NCBI GenBank assembly: GCA_039930945.1 | Contig: JBDTSW010000003.1 | Coordinates: 1 to 46,942 of the forward strand | Length of the DNA: 46,942 bases | From: JBDTSW01 sp039930945 | GTDB lineage: Bacteria; Actinomycetota; Thermoleophilia; Solirubrobacterales; 70-9 | Direction: 5' to 3' | In this document: positions 1 to 8,143 of the stretch, piece by piece | How positions within the stretch are numbered: the stretch's first letter is position 1 | How the letters are laid out: the number at the start of each line of letters is the position of its first letter | Made by a program: the position numbers and the translations under genes | The notes under the pieces: generated by a model | Seen by the model: the letters and a program-made list of their open reading frames with translations, nothing else | Told to the model about the DNA's origin: nothing | Database searches by the model: none

Positions 1-1542
1 GACAAGTGCATCGGCTGCCACACCTGCTCGGTCACCTGCAAGAACGTCTGGACCAACCGGCCCGGCACCGAGTACGTGTGGTTCAACAACGTCGAGACCA
101 AGCCGGGGCGCGGCTACCCTCGTGACTACGAGGACCAGGAGCGCTGGAACGGCGGCTGGGAGCTGGATCGGCGCGGGCGGCTGAAGCTGAAGGCCGGGGG
201 CCGGTTGAAGAAGCTGCTGAACATCTTCTGGAACCCGGACCTGCCGACGCTCGACGACTACTACGAGCCCTGGACCTACGACTACGACCACCTGATCAGC
301 GCCCCCTCCTCCGAGGTGCAGCCCGTGGCGCGGCCGAAGTCGCTGGTCACCGGGCATAACCTCGACCTCGAATGGGGCCCCAACTGGGACGACGACCTCG
401 CCGGCGCGCAGGTCTCGGCGGCGAAGGACCCGAACCGCCGGGGGCTCGAGGACAAGGTCAAGCTCGAGTTCGAGCAGGCGTTCATGATGTACCTGCCGCG
501 GATCTGCGAGCACTGCATCAACCCCTCCTGCGTCGCCTCCTGCCCTTCCGGCGCGATGTACAAGCGCGAGGAGGACGGGATCGTGCTGGTCGACCAGGAG
601 GCTTGCCGCTCGTGGCGCTTCTGCGTCTCGGGCTGCCCCTACAAGAAGGTCTACTTCAACTGGAACACGGGCAAGGCCGAGAAGTGCAACTTCTGCTACC
701 CCCGGGTCGAGGCCGGGCTGCCGACGGTCTGCTCGGAGACCTGCGTCGGGCGCCTGCGCCACCTTGGGATCGTCCTGATCGACACCGACCGGGTCGAGGC
801 GGCGGCCTCGGTGCCCGACGAGCACGACCTGCTCGACGCCCAGCTCGACCTGATGCTCGACCCCGAGGACCCAGAGGTGCGCGAGCAGGCCGGGCGCGAC
901 GGGATCCCCGACGACTGGATCGAGGCGGCGCGGCGCTCGCCCGTCTACGCGATGTGCAAGCGCTGGCGGATCGCGCTGCCGCTGCATCCCGAGTACCGGA
1001 CGATGCCGATGGTCTGGTACGTGCCGCCGCTCTCGCCGGTGGAGGCGATGGTCGAGGAGGTGGGAGAGGGCCAGGGGGCCGACCCCGAGAAGCTGTTCGC
1101 CGCCGTCGATGAGATGCGCATCCCGGTGGAGTACCTGGCGGGCTTCCTCTCGGCCGGGGATCCGGAGCCGGTGCGCCGCTCGCTCGCCCGCCTGGTGGCG
1201 ATGCGCCGCTTCATGCGGGCCGCCAACGTCGAGGGACGCGTGGACGAGGCGATCGCCACCGACGTGGAGATGACCCCGGCCGAGATCGAGGAGATGTTCC
1301 GGATGGTCGCGATCGGCGACTACGACGATCGCTACGTGCTGCCCAAGCGCCATGGCGAGGCCTCGCCGCGGGCGTTCGCGGAGCAGGGCTCGTGCGGGAT
1401 CGACTTCGCCAACGGCGCTGCGGTCGCGCCCGAGACTGCGGTCGACCCGATCGGTGACCCGGTATACGAGCCGCCCGCCCCGGCTTCCGACTTCGACCTG
1501 CGCGACCACCTCGTCAAGCGCGGGGGCAACGGCAGTGGCTGA
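1..1542 (+). CDS. narH: Respiratory nitrate reductase beta subunit NarH (5' truncated by window)
   Basis: The frame is open from base 1, so the start lies outside the window; 513 residues are visible. NarH carries the Fe-S clusters that pass electrons from the NarI hemes to the Mo catalytic subunit NarG on the cytoplasmic face. The first residues visible hold the ferredoxin motif CIGCHTCSVTC. Further cysteine groups follow: CEHCINPSCVASCP, then ACRSWRFCVSGCP, in which Trp replaces a cysteine as is typical of the [3Fe-4S] site of NarH, then CNFC and the late CSETC. narG is presumably just upstream. The stop overlaps narJ by 8 bp, so narH-narJ-narI-narK form one coupled operon. Confidence 0.96.
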   Translation, partial: DKCIGCHTCSVTCKNVWTNRPGTEYVWFNNVETKPGRGYPRDYEDQERWNGGWELDRRGRLKLKAGGRLKKLLNIFWNPDLPTLDDYYEPWTYDYDHLISAPSSEVQPVARPKSLVTGHNLDLEWGPNWDDDLAGAQVSAAKDPNRRGLEDKVKLEFEQAFMMYLPRICEHCINPSCVASCPSGAMYKREEDGIVLVDQEACRSWRFCVSGCPYKKVYFNWNTGKAEKCNFCYPRVEAGLPTVCSETCVGRLRHLGIVLIDTDRVEAAASVPDEHDLLDAQLDLMLDPEDPEVREQAGRDGIPDDWIEAARRSPVYAMCKRWRIALPLHPEYRTMPMVWYVPPLSPVEAMVEEVGEGQGADPEKLFAAVDEMRIPVEYLAGFLSAGDPEPVRRSLARLVAMRRFMRAANVEGRVDEAIATDVEMTPAEIEEMFRMVAIGDYDDRYVLPKRHGEASPRAFAEQGSCGIDFANGAAVAPETAVDPIGDPVYEPPAPASDFDLRDHLVKRGGNGSG

Positions 1543-2200
1543 GCACGTCCACTCGCTGAAGCTGGTCTCGCTTCTGCTGCAGTACCCGAGCGAGGAGCGG
1601 CGCCAGGCTGCCGCGGCAGCCGGTGCCGCCGAGGTGGCGCCCGCGAGCCGGCGCCAGGCCGAGCGCCTGCGCAGCTTCTGCGAATGGTACGCGGCGACCC
1701 CGGCGGCGGAGCTGCAAAGCCTCTACGTCGAGGCCTTCGACTTCACCAAGCAGTGCAGCCTGCACCTCACCTACCACGTCCACGGCGATCGCCGCCAGCG
1801 CGGGATGGCGATGCTGCGCTTGAAGCAGGCCTACCGGGCCGCCGGGCTCGAGCCACCCGGCACCGAGCTGCCCGACTTCCTGCCGCTGATGCTGGAGTTC
1901 GCGGCGCTGGCCCCGCCCGACGTCGGGATCGCCCTGCTCGAGCAAAACCGGGTCGCGATCGAGCTGGTTCGGGCCGGTCTCGCCCGGGAGGAGAGCCCGT
2001 TCGCGCCGCTCTTGGGCGCTGTCGTAGACGCGCTCCCCGGCCTCAGCGCCCGCAACCTGGCGCGGATCAAGCGGCTGGCCGCGGAGGGCCCGCCCCACGA
2101 GGAGGTCGGGCTGGAGCCGTTCGCGCCGCCGGAGGTGATGCCGGTCGAGGGGCCCGAGAGCGCGCGGCCACTCGCCGGCAGCGGAGGCGGGCAGCCGTGA
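1535..2200 (+). CDS. narJ: Nitrate reductase chaperone NarJ
   Basis: This 221-aa cytoplasmic protein belongs to the NarJ/TorD-type redox enzyme maturation chaperones, which hold NarG during Moco insertion and docking to NarI. The GTG start at 1535 overlaps the narH stop and gives the usual NarJ beginning (HSLKLVSLLLQYPSEE). The central stretch YVEAFDFTKQCSLHLTYHVH and the following GDRRQRGMAMLRLKQAY are typical of the family. The C-terminal 35 residues are Pro/Gly-rich and probably disordered. The stop overlaps the narI start as GTGA. It is not a structural subunit of the final enzyme. Confidence 0.95.
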   Translation: MAEHVHSLKLVSLLLQYPSEERRQAAAAAGAAEVAPASRRQAERLRSFCEWYAATPAAELQSLYVEAFDFTKQCSLHLTYHVHGDRRQRGMAMLRLKQAYRAAGLEPPGTELPDFLPLMLEFAALAPPDVGIALLEQNRVAIELVRAGLAREESPFAPLLGAVVDALPGLSARNLARIKRLAAEGPPHEEVGLEPFAPPEVMPVEGPESARPLAGSGGGQP

Positions 2201-2943
2201 GCCGGGGTGACGTCCTCCTGTACACGGTCCTTCCATACACCGCCCTGGCCGTGTTCGCGGTCGGGCACTGGTGGCGATACCGCCGCGACCAGTACGGCTG
2301 GGGCGCCCGTTCCACGCAGCTACTCGAGAGCAAGGTGCTGAAGTACGCCAGCACGATCTTCCACATCGGCGTGCTGGCGGCGATCGGTGGGCACGTGCTG
2401 GGCCTGCTCGTCCCGCGCTCGTGGACCGGGGCGGTGGGCGTCTCCGACGACGCCTATCACCTGATCGCGGTGATCGGAGGGCTCGCCGCCGGCGGCGCCG
2501 TCTGTGTGGGCTTCGCCCTGCTGGTATACCGCCGCTGGCGCTTCCCACGGGTGCGCGTGACCACCACCCGCCTCGACGTCGCCACCTTCGTCCTGCTCGC
2601 GGCGGGAATCCTCACCGGGATGCTGGCGACGATCACCAACATCGGCGACGCGGTCCATTACCGCGAGACCGTGGCCCCCTACTTCCGCCAACTCTTCATC
2701 GGTGATCCACAGCCCGAGCTGATGACCGGCGGCGGAGTCACTTTCATCTTCCAGGCCCATGTCACGGTGGTCTGGCTGCTGTTCGCGTTCTGGCCCTTCA
2801 GCCGCCTCGTCCACGCCTGGAGCATCCCCGTCGACTATCCGCGCCGCAGCCCGATCCCCTACCGCTCGCGGCTCGGGCGCCCGCGCCGGGCGCGGAGGCC
2901 CGCCGGAGAGGTGGCGGCGGCGAGAATCAAGGTCGGCAGATGA
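2197..2943 (+). CDS. narI: Nitrate reductase gamma subunit NarI (cytochrome b)
   Basis: A 248-aa membrane protein with about five transmembrane helices that oxidises quinol and anchors NarGH. Heme ligands are visible with the spacing known from NarI: two His ten residues apart in FHIGVLAAIGGHVLG, and two His eighteen apart running from QAHVTVVW to SRLVHAW. The GTG start at 2197 shares GTGA with the narJ stop. The C-terminal tail is Arg/Pro-rich and should face the cytoplasm. Its stop shares ATGA with the narK start. Confidence 0.95.
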   Translation: MSRGDVLLYTVLPYTALAVFAVGHWWRYRRDQYGWGARSTQLLESKVLKYASTIFHIGVLAAIGGHVLGLLVPRSWTGAVGVSDDAYHLIAVIGGLAAGGAVCVGFALLVYRRWRFPRVRVTTTRLDVATFVLLAAGILTGMLATITNIGDAVHYRETVAPYFRQLFIGDPQPELMTGGGVTFIFQAHVTVVWLLFAFWPFSRLVHAWSIPVDYPRRSPIPYRSRLGRPRRARRPAGEVAAARIKVGR

Positions 2944-4139
2944 GCGCCGACAGGGCCTGGGCGGGCCGCAACCTCGGACTGGCGACGGTCGCCTTCGCCG
3001 TCTGCTTCGCGGCCTGGGGCCTGCTCGCCCCGATCGCCCCCGACATCCAGGACGAGCTGGGTCTCTCCAACACCGAGACCTCGGTGATGATCTCGATCCC
3101 GGTGCTGCTGGGCTCGCTCCTGCGGATCCCGCTGGGACTGCTCACCGACCGCTTCGGCGGGCACCTGGTCTTCGGGCTGATGCTCTTCTACTCGGCCGGG
3201 GCGGCGGTCCTGGTCGGCTTCGCCTCCAGCTACGCGGCGCTGCTCGGCGCCGGCTTCCTGCTCGGCGCCGCGGGCGCCACCTTCGCCGTCGGCATCCCCT
3301 TCGTCGCCGAGTGGTATGAGCCCAAGCGCCAGGGCTTCGCGCTCGGTGTCTACGGCGTCGGAAACATCGGCACCGCGCTGGCGGCCTTCTCGGTGCCCAC
3401 CATCCGCGATTCCGCCGGCCAGGAGGTCGCCGGCCTCGTCTTCGGCGCCGTGATCGGCATCTACGGGCTGATCTGGTGGAGCCTTGCCCGCGATGTCCCC
3501 GGCCACCGGCCTCAGCGCCCCCCCTACAGCGAGGTGCTGCGCTCCGGCTGGGACCTCTACCGGCTCTCGCTCTTTTACTTCGTCACCTTCGGCGGTTTCG
3601 TCGCGATGGCGATCTTCCTGCCGAAGCTGCTCACCGACTGGTTCGACTACTCGCTGACCGACGCCGGCCTGCGCGCAGCCGGGTTCACCGTCGTCGCCAC
3701 GGCCGCGCGCCCCGTCGGCGGCTGGCTCTCCGACCGATTGGGAGGGAGCACCGTGCTCACCGTCGCCTTCGTCGGCATCGGGATCGACGCCATCGGGCTC
3801 TCCTGGCAGGCCTCGGACCCGTCGATCGTTCCGGTGACGATCTTCTGCCTGACGATGGCGGGATTCCTCGGGCTCGGCAACGGCGCCGTGTTCAAGCTGG
3901 TTCCCCTGTTCTTCCCGAAGTCGACCGGCGCGGCGACCGGGATCGTCGGCGCCGCCGGCGGGCTCGGCGGCTTCTTCCCGCCGCTCTTGCTCGGCATCGT
4001 CAAGGACGCCACCGGCGACTTCGTCCTCGCCTTCGTCTTGCTCGTCGCCTTCGCCTGGATGTGCGCCGGGATGGCGGTGGCCCTGCTCGAGGAGCCCGCG
4101 GACGCCTCCCCGGCCGATTCCGGCGGCGGGGACGGCTGA
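2940..4139 (+). CDS. narK: Nitrate/nitrite transporter NarK (MFS)
   Basis: A 399-aa major facilitator protein with about 12 transmembrane segments, translationally coupled to narI by an ATGA overlap. The two nitrate-signature stretches are visible: GVYGVGNIGTALAAF in the first half and GAAGGLGGFFPPLLLG in the second. The loop after TM2 carries the MFS motif GLLTDRFGG. It imports nitrate or exchanges it for nitrite made by NarGHI. Because it is the last gene of the operon, supply and reduction are probably co-regulated. H+/nitrate symport versus nitrate/nitrite antiport cannot be decided from the sequence. Confidence 0.93.
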   Translation: MSADRAWAGRNLGLATVAFAVCFAAWGLLAPIAPDIQDELGLSNTETSVMISIPVLLGSLLRIPLGLLTDRFGGHLVFGLMLFYSAGAAVLVGFASSYAALLGAGFLLGAAGATFAVGIPFVAEWYEPKRQGFALGVYGVGNIGTALAAFSVPTIRDSAGQEVAGLVFGAVIGIYGLIWWSLARDVPGHRPQRPPYSEVLRSGWDLYRLSLFYFVTFGGFVAMAIFLPKLLTDWFDYSLTDAGLRAAGFTVVATAARPVGGWLSDRLGGSTVLTVAFVGIGIDAIGLSWQASDPSIVPVTIFCLTMAGFLGLGNGAVFKLVPLFFPKSTGAATGIVGAAGGLGGFFPPLLLGIVKDATGDFVLAFVLLVAFAWMCAGMAVALLEEPADASPADSGGGDG

Positions 4140-4159
4140 GCGGAAGCCGAGCGGCTCAG
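4136..4159. terminator. Stem-loop over the stops of narK and mog
   Basis: CTGAGC (4136-4141) pairs with GCTCAG (4154-4159) around a 12-nt loop. It includes the stop codons of the convergent genes narK and mog. No clear T-run follows on either strand, so a terminator role is an inference. Confidence 0.35.
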
Positions 4160-4659
4160 CCCGAGTCGTGATCGCCGGCGCCGCGCAGCAGGCGCAGGGC
4201 GTGGGGCACCGCCACCTCCAGCACCGCGGCGGTCTCGTCGATCGCCCCCGGGTTGCCCGGGAGGTTGACGATCAGGGTCCGCCCCCGGGTCCCGGCGACG
4301 CCGCGGGAGACCATCCACAGCCTGGTGTGGGGCTTGGAGGCGTCGCGCAGGGCCTCGGCGATCCCGGGCGCCTCGCGGTCGATCGCCTCCCGGGTCGCCT
4401 CGGGGGTGACGTCGCTCGGCGCCAGGCCGGTGCCGCCGGAGGTGAGCACCAGGTCGCAGCTCTCCTCGTCGGCCCAGTGGCGAAGTCGCTCGGCGATCCG
4501 CTCGCGCACGTCGGGGACGACCTCGGCCCCGGCGACCTCGACCCCGAGCCGCCCGGCCAGCGCCCGCAGGCGCGGCCCGCCGAGATCCTCCGCCTCGCCG
4601 GCCGCGCGCGAGGTGCTCACCGTCAGCAGCGCCGCCCGCGCGGGCGCGTCCGTCGCCAT
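4156..4659 (-). CDS. mog: Molybdopterin adenylyltransferase, MogA/MoaB family
   Basis: A 167-aa protein of the MogA/MoaB fold that activates molybdopterin by adenylylation before MoeA inserts molybdate. The family motif TSGGTGLAPSDVTPEAT lies mid-protein and LPGNPGAIDE near the C-terminus. ATG at 4659 follows the moaC stop by one base, so it is the last gene of moeA-moaD-moaE-moaC-mog. An upstream extension of the frame is possible but would run inside moaC and lacks family similarity. MogA and MoaB cannot be told apart confidently; as the only member here it presumably does the adenylylation. Confidence 0.9.
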   Translation of the reverse strand: MATDAPARAALLTVSTSRAAGEAEDLGGPRLRALAGRLGVEVAGAEVVPDVRERIAERLRHWADEESCDLVLTSGGTGLAPSDVTPEATREAIDREAPGIAEALRDASKPHTRLWMVSRGVAGTRGRTLIVNLPGNPGAIDETAAVLEVAVPHALRLLRGAGDHDSG

Positions 4660-4660
4660 C

Positions 4661-5149
4661 TCAGCCTGTCTCGTCGTGGCGCCAGTCGTGGCGCCCGCCG
4701 GTCTTCTCCAGCAGGCGGACGTGCTCGACCTCGATCCCTCGCTCGATGCCCTTCGCCATGTCATAGACGGTCAGCGCCGCGACCGCGCAGGCGGTCATCG
4801 CCTCCATCTCCACTCCGGTGCGGTCGGTCGAGCGCGCGGCGGCGGTGATGCGGATGGTCCCGGCCTGGACGTCGACATCCGCCTCGACGTCGACGAGCGC
4901 GAGCGCGATCTGGTGGGCGAGCGGGATCAGCTCGGCTGTCCGCTTCGCGGCCTGGATCCCGGCGATGCGCGCGGTCCCCAGCACGTCGCCCTTCGGGGCG
5001 TCGCCGGCGGCAATCGCGGCAGCCGTCGGCGGCGACATCCGCAGGGTCGCCTCGGCGCGGGCGCGGCGCTCGCTCTCGGCCTTGTCGCCCACATCGACCA
5101 TCCTCGCTGCGCCGCTCTGATCCAGGTGGGTCAACCGGGGCTCGCTCAC
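4661..5149 (-). CDS. moaC: Cyclic pyranopterin monophosphate synthase MoaC
   Basis: A 162-aa enzyme that, with MoaA, converts GTP to cyclic pyranopterin monophosphate. The N-terminal motif MVDVGDKAESERRARA, the KGDVLGTARIAGIQAAK stretch, GVEMEAMTA and DMAKGIERG are all family-typical and keep the catalytic Lys, Glu and Asp. One conserved spot differs: the usual IPLCHPL reads IPLAHQI (residues 75-81), keeping His79 but losing the neighbouring Cys and Pro. The GTG start at 5149 overlaps the moaE stop by 4 bp, supporting translational coupling. Confidence 0.93.
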   Translation of the reverse strand: MSEPRLTHLDQSGAARMVDVGDKAESERRARAEATLRMSPPTAAAIAAGDAPKGDVLGTARIAGIQAAKRTAELIPLAHQIALALVDVEADVDVQAGTIRITAAARSTDRTGVEMEAMTACAVAALTVYDMAKGIERGIEVEHVRLLEKTGGRHDWRHDETG

Positions 5150-5568
5150 GACGCCTCCGGGATCGTGCCCTCGACCCGTCGCCGGCGCTCGCCGCCCGGG
5201 GGCCCGCTCACCTCGACCTTCCAGATCGGCGCCTCGGCCTTGATCCGGTCGATCGCCTCGCGGGCGCCGGCGAAGGCCTGCTCTCGGTGGGCGGCCGAGA
5301 CGGCGACGATCACGCTCGCCTGCTCGCGGGGGACGGCGCCCACCCGGTGCTCGGCGGCGGCGGCCTCGAGGCCGTGGCGCTCCACACACGAGCGCAGGAT
5401 CGCCGCGATCCGCTCCTCGGCCATCTCCGCGTAGGCCTCGTAGTCGAGGCGGTCGACATTGCGGGTGGTTCCCGAGAAGGTCACGGTGGCGCCCGCGCCC
5501 GGGCGCGAGACGGCCTCGCGCAGGGCGTCGAGCGAGAGCGGCTCGCCGGTGACTCGGGCGCGGATCAC
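5146..5568 (-). CDS. moaE: Molybdopterin synthase large subunit MoaE
   Basis: A 140-aa subunit that binds cyclic pyranopterin monophosphate and receives two sulfurs from MoaD thiocarboxylate to form the dithiolene. Visible family motifs are TFSGTTRNVDRLDYEAY, the HRVGAVPREQASVIVAVSA strand region, and IKAEAPIWKVE near the C-terminus, which holds the two active-site lysines. The GTG start at 5568 overlaps the moaD stop as GTGA, so MoaD and MoaE should be made in coupled amounts. Confidence 0.94.
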   Translation of the reverse strand: MIRARVTGEPLSLDALREAVSRPGAGATVTFSGTTRNVDRLDYEAYAEMAEERIAAILRSCVERHGLEAAAAEHRVGAVPREQASVIVAVSAAHREQAFAGAREAIDRIKAEAPIWKVEVSGPPGGERRRRVEGTIPEAS

Positions 5569-5828
5569 AGCGACCCTCCCGAGACGGGAGGGATCAGCGC
5601 CAGCTCGTCGCCGGGGCGAAGCGGCTGCGAGCCGTCCACGTACTCGCGGTTGACCGCCACCCGGATCGCCAGGCGCCCGGCCAGCTCGGCCAGCTGCGGG
5701 TGGTCGGCGAGGGCGGCGAGGGCGTCATCGGCTGTGGCCCCGTCGTCGAGCTCGAGCTCGATCCGGTCGCTGCCCGCGCGCTCACGCAGCATCGCGAACA
5801 GGCGCACGCTGACGATCACCCCGCACAT
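5565..5828 (-). CDS. moaD: Molybdopterin synthase sulfur carrier MoaD, C-terminal tail GGSL
   Basis: An 87-aa ubiquitin-fold sulfur carrier. Family features are the strand VSVRLFAMLRERAG, VAVNREYVDG and the terminal LALIPPVSGG. The protein does not end at Gly-Gly as MoaD normally does: Ser-Leu follow before the stop (codons GGA GGG TCG CTG TGA read on the minus strand), so the tail is GGSL. Since E1 adenylylates the terminal glycine carboxylate, this form would need proteolytic trimming. ATG at 5828 follows the moeA stop by one base; a GTG at 5819 is an alternative start. It sits between moeA and moaE in the operon. Confidence 0.9.
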   Translation of the reverse strand: MCGVIVSVRLFAMLRERAGSDRIELELDDGATADDALAALADHPQLAELAGRLAIRVAVNREYVDGSQPLRPGDELALIPPVSGGSL

Positions 5829-5829
5829 G

Positions 5830-7092
5830 CTAGTGCGCCGTCTCACAACCCCGCCGGATTCCCGCCACGCCCAGGGGACTCGGCAGCAGCTCGATCTCGA
5901 CCCGCGCTCCCGCGGCCACGTCGGCCGAGTCGGCGGGAAGGATCGCCAGGCAGTCGGCGCCGAGCATCGAGGTGAGCACGTGTGAGCCCTGGGGCCCGGT
6001 GGGCTCGGCCTGCCAGCCGCCCGGCGCCGGCGTCAGCCGGCATCGCACCGCGTGGGCGCGGCCGGGCTTCTTCGGCACCTCCCGGGTGAGCACCGCCTGC
6101 GTGCGCGCGGCGGCGGGATCGGCGCCGCTGATCGCCAGCAGCGCCGGACGGACAAAGAGGAGGAAGGTGACCAGCACCGAGACCGGGTTGCCGGGCAGGC
6201 CGAAGGCCAGGGACCGGTCGCGGCGGCCGAACCAGGTCGGCTTGCCCGGCCGCAGCGCGACCCCCCAGAACTCCTCCTCCGCGCCGAGCTCGGCGAAGGC
6301 GCCGCGAACGTGGTCGTGGCGCCCGACGGAGACGCCCCCGCAGACGACCGCCACGTCGGCGCCCAGGGCGCGCCCCACGGCGGCCTGGGTGGCGGCGGCG
6401 TCGTCTCCGACCATCTCGACGCTGACCGGGTCGCCGCCCGCCTGGCGCACCAGCGCCGGGACCGTGTGGGCGTTCGAGTTGCGCACCCCGCCGGGTCTCA
6501 TCCTCTCCTCTGGCGCCAGCAGCTCGTCGCCGGTGCTGAGCACCGCCACGCGCGGCCGCAGCGCGCACCTCGGGGTACCGGCTCCGACCGAGGCGAGCAC
6601 GCCGATCTCGGCCGGGCCGAGCACGGCTCCCGGGGTGAGCACGACGCTGCCGGCGCGGATGTCCTCCCCGGCCGAGCGCAGGTTGGCGGCGGCCGCGACG
6701 GGGGCGAGCACCCGGACCTGCGCCGACGCCGCCTCTGTGTCCTCGATGCGGACGACCGCGTCGGCGCCCGCCGGGATCATCGCGCCGGTCGAGATCGCGA
6801 TCGCCTCTCGGGGGCCGACCGCCGCCGCCGTCGGAGCTCCCGCGCGCGACTCCCCGCGGAGCGCCAACGACGCCGGGCGGTCCGGGCTGGCGTCGCCGAC
6901 ATCGGCGGCCCGGACCGCGTAGCCGTCCATCGCCGAGTTGTCGAAGCCGGGCACGTCCTCGGCGCTGGTCACCGTCTCGGCGAGCACCCGCCCCAATGCC
7001 TGCGCGAGCGCCACGGGCTCGCTGCCGAGCGGGACGGCGGCGGCGAGCACGCGAGCACGCGCCTCATCCAGCTCCATCAATGGGCCTGCCAT
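5830..7092 (-). CDS. moeA: Molybdopterin molybdenumtransferase MoeA
   Basis: A 420-aa enzyme that inserts molybdate into adenylylated molybdopterin. Motifs run in the expected order: FDNSAMDGYAVRAAD near residue 50, STGAMIPAGADAVVRIEDT, STGDELL, CGGVSVGRHDHV, LRPGKPTWFG and FGLPGNPVSVLVTF, followed by the C-terminal beta-barrel domain IV. ATG at 7092 has no Shine-Dalgarno but a TACCCT hexamer (7107-7102) 9 nt upstream, suggesting a leaderless transcript. ATG at 7077 is an alternative start. It is the first gene of moeA-moaD-moaE-moaC-mog and is divergent from mobA. Confidence 0.94.
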   Translation of the reverse strand: MAGPLMELDEARARVLAAAVPLGSEPVALAQALGRVLAETVTSAEDVPGFDNSAMDGYAVRAADVGDASPDRPASLALRGESRAGAPTAAAVGPREAIAISTGAMIPAGADAVVRIEDTEAASAQVRVLAPVAAAANLRSAGEDIRAGSVVLTPGAVLGPAEIGVLASVGAGTPRCALRPRVAVLSTGDELLAPEERMRPGGVRNSNAHTVPALVRQAGGDPVSVEMVGDDAAATQAAVGRALGADVAVVCGGVSVGRHDHVRGAFAELGAEEEFWGVALRPGKPTWFGRRDRSLAFGLPGNPVSVLVTFLLFVRPALLAISGADPAAARTQAVLTREVPKKPGRAHAVRCRLTPAPGGWQAEPTGPQGSHVLTSMLGADCLAILPADSADVAAGARVEIELLPSPLGVAGIRRGCETAH

Positions 7093-7143
7093 CGCGCGCC
7101 GAGGGTATCGCCGCCCGGCGGGCGCAGGCGCGAGACTAGGCCG

Positions 7144-7752
7144 ATGACCGTGGTCGCGATCCTGGCCGGGGGCCGCTCCTCGCGGATGGCACGGCCAAAG
7201 GCCATGGTCGAGCTGGGCGGCAGGCCGCTGATCTCGTACCCGCTGCGTGCCGCGCGCGAGGCCGGGCTCGAGGCGCTTGTCGTCGCCAAGCGAGGCTCGC
7301 AGTTGCCGCAGCTTGAATGCGAGGTGGTGCTCGAGCCCCGGGAGCCCACCCATCCCCTCGCCGGGATCCTGGCGGCGCTGGGCGCGGCGGCAGCGCGGGT
7401 GCCGAGCAGCTCGGTGATCGCGCTCGGCTGCGACATGCCGTTCGTCAACGGCGAGCTCCTCTCGGCCCTCGCCCGCCGAGATCCGCCCGCCGCCGTCGCC
7501 CGCGACGGCGGGCTCGAGCCGCTGCTCGCCCTCTATGGCCAGGACCAGCGCGAGTCGCTGGCCGCCGCGCTCGAGCGCCGAGCGCCCCTGCGGGCAGCGC
7601 TGACCGCGCTGCGGCCGGACCTGATCGATGAGCGGGAGCTGGTTCGCTTCGGCGATCCGGCCCGGCTCTCGTTCAGCGTCAACTCGGCCACCGACCTGGA
7701 GCGGGCGGAGGCGATGCTCGCTGGCGGGGCCCTGGACGCCGACGCCGGATGA
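7144..7752 (+). CDS. mobA: Molybdenum cofactor guanylyltransferase MobA
   Basis: A 202-aa nucleotidyltransferase that attaches GMP to Moco to make the guanine dinucleotide cofactor, the form NarG-type enzymes use. The N-terminal GTP-binding motif is ILAGGRSSRMARPKAMVEL; GCDMPFVN supplies the metal-binding Asp, and FSVNSATDLERAEAM is the usual C-terminal family element. ATG at 7144 is the first possible start before the motif and lacks a clear ribosome binding site. Divergent from moeA (51 bp apart) and convergent with a DUF6457 gene beyond the palindrome at 7755-7926. Confidence 0.92.
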   Translation: MTVVAILAGGRSSRMARPKAMVELGGRPLISYPLRAAREAGLEALVVAKRGSQLPQLECEVVLEPREPTHPLAGILAALGAAAARVPSSSVIALGCDMPFVNGELLSALARRDPPAAVARDGGLEPLLALYGQDQRESLAAALERRAPLRAALTALRPDLIDERELVRFGDPARLSFSVNSATDLERAEAMLAGGALDADAG

Positions 7753-7754
7753 AT

Positions 7755-7926
7755 CTAGAGGCCCGATGTGGGTTCCCCACGCACGCGGCTGACGCCTGGA
7801 TAGCGTCGCCGGATCGCGCCCGTCGGGACTCGCCCGTACTCCCGAGTACGGGCTTCGCCCGCCGGCCACGCCCGCCTCGCTCCCAGGCGCCCCCGCGCAC
7901 GTCGGTTACCCACATCAAGCCTCTAG
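7755..7926. repeat. 172-bp imperfect palindrome with 19-bp terminal inverted repeats
   Basis: The outer arms CTAGAGGCCCGATGTGGGT (7755-7773) and, read on the minus strand, CTAGAGGCTTGATGTGGGT (7926-7908) match at 17 of 19 positions. Pairing continues inward (CGCCTGG/CCAGGCG and others) to a perfect central stem, GCCCGTACTC (7832-7841), a CC loop, and GAGTACGGGC (7844-7853). The centre of the inner hairpin and of the outer arms coincide within 2 nt, so it is one long degenerate palindrome. It fills the gap between convergent mobA and the DUF6457 gene. It could be a MITE-like element, a structured RNA or a bidirectional terminator; no target duplication is evident. Confidence 0.75.
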
Positions 7927-7930
7927 GCGA

Positions 7931-8143
7931 TCAGCCGCCCGCAACCCGTTCGGCGGCAGCCTTCAGCTCCGCCGCCGGACGCCCGTCGCGCCCGGCGAGA
8001 TAGCAGGCGATCGGCGCCGCGATCCGCTCCGAGTCGTGCGCGGCGACGGCCGCCAGCTCGAGCAGCAGGGCGAACTCCTCCTCACTCGGCGCCTCGCCGC
8101 CGATCTCACGGGCGAACGAGGTGATCCACTCCTGAGCCTGCAT
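7931..8143 (-). CDS. DUF6457-like small protein, Moco-associated
   Basis: A 70-aa acidic helical protein with no membrane segment or signal. The pattern (EWITSFAREIG, then LLELAAVAAHDSERIAAPIACYLAGR) resembles DUF6457, a small domain found beside or fused to MobA in actinobacteria; this assignment is from memory. ATG at 8143 is well supported by GAGGAGG five nt upstream. The start lies 38 bp inside the end of the molybdate transporter gene, so the two are probably coupled. No function is known. The neighbours moaA, the transporter and mobA suggest a role in Moco handling. Confidence 0.75.
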   Translation of the reverse strand: MQAQEWITSFAREIGGEAPSEEEFALLLELAAVAAHDSERIAAPIACYLAGRDGRPAAELKAAAERVAGG

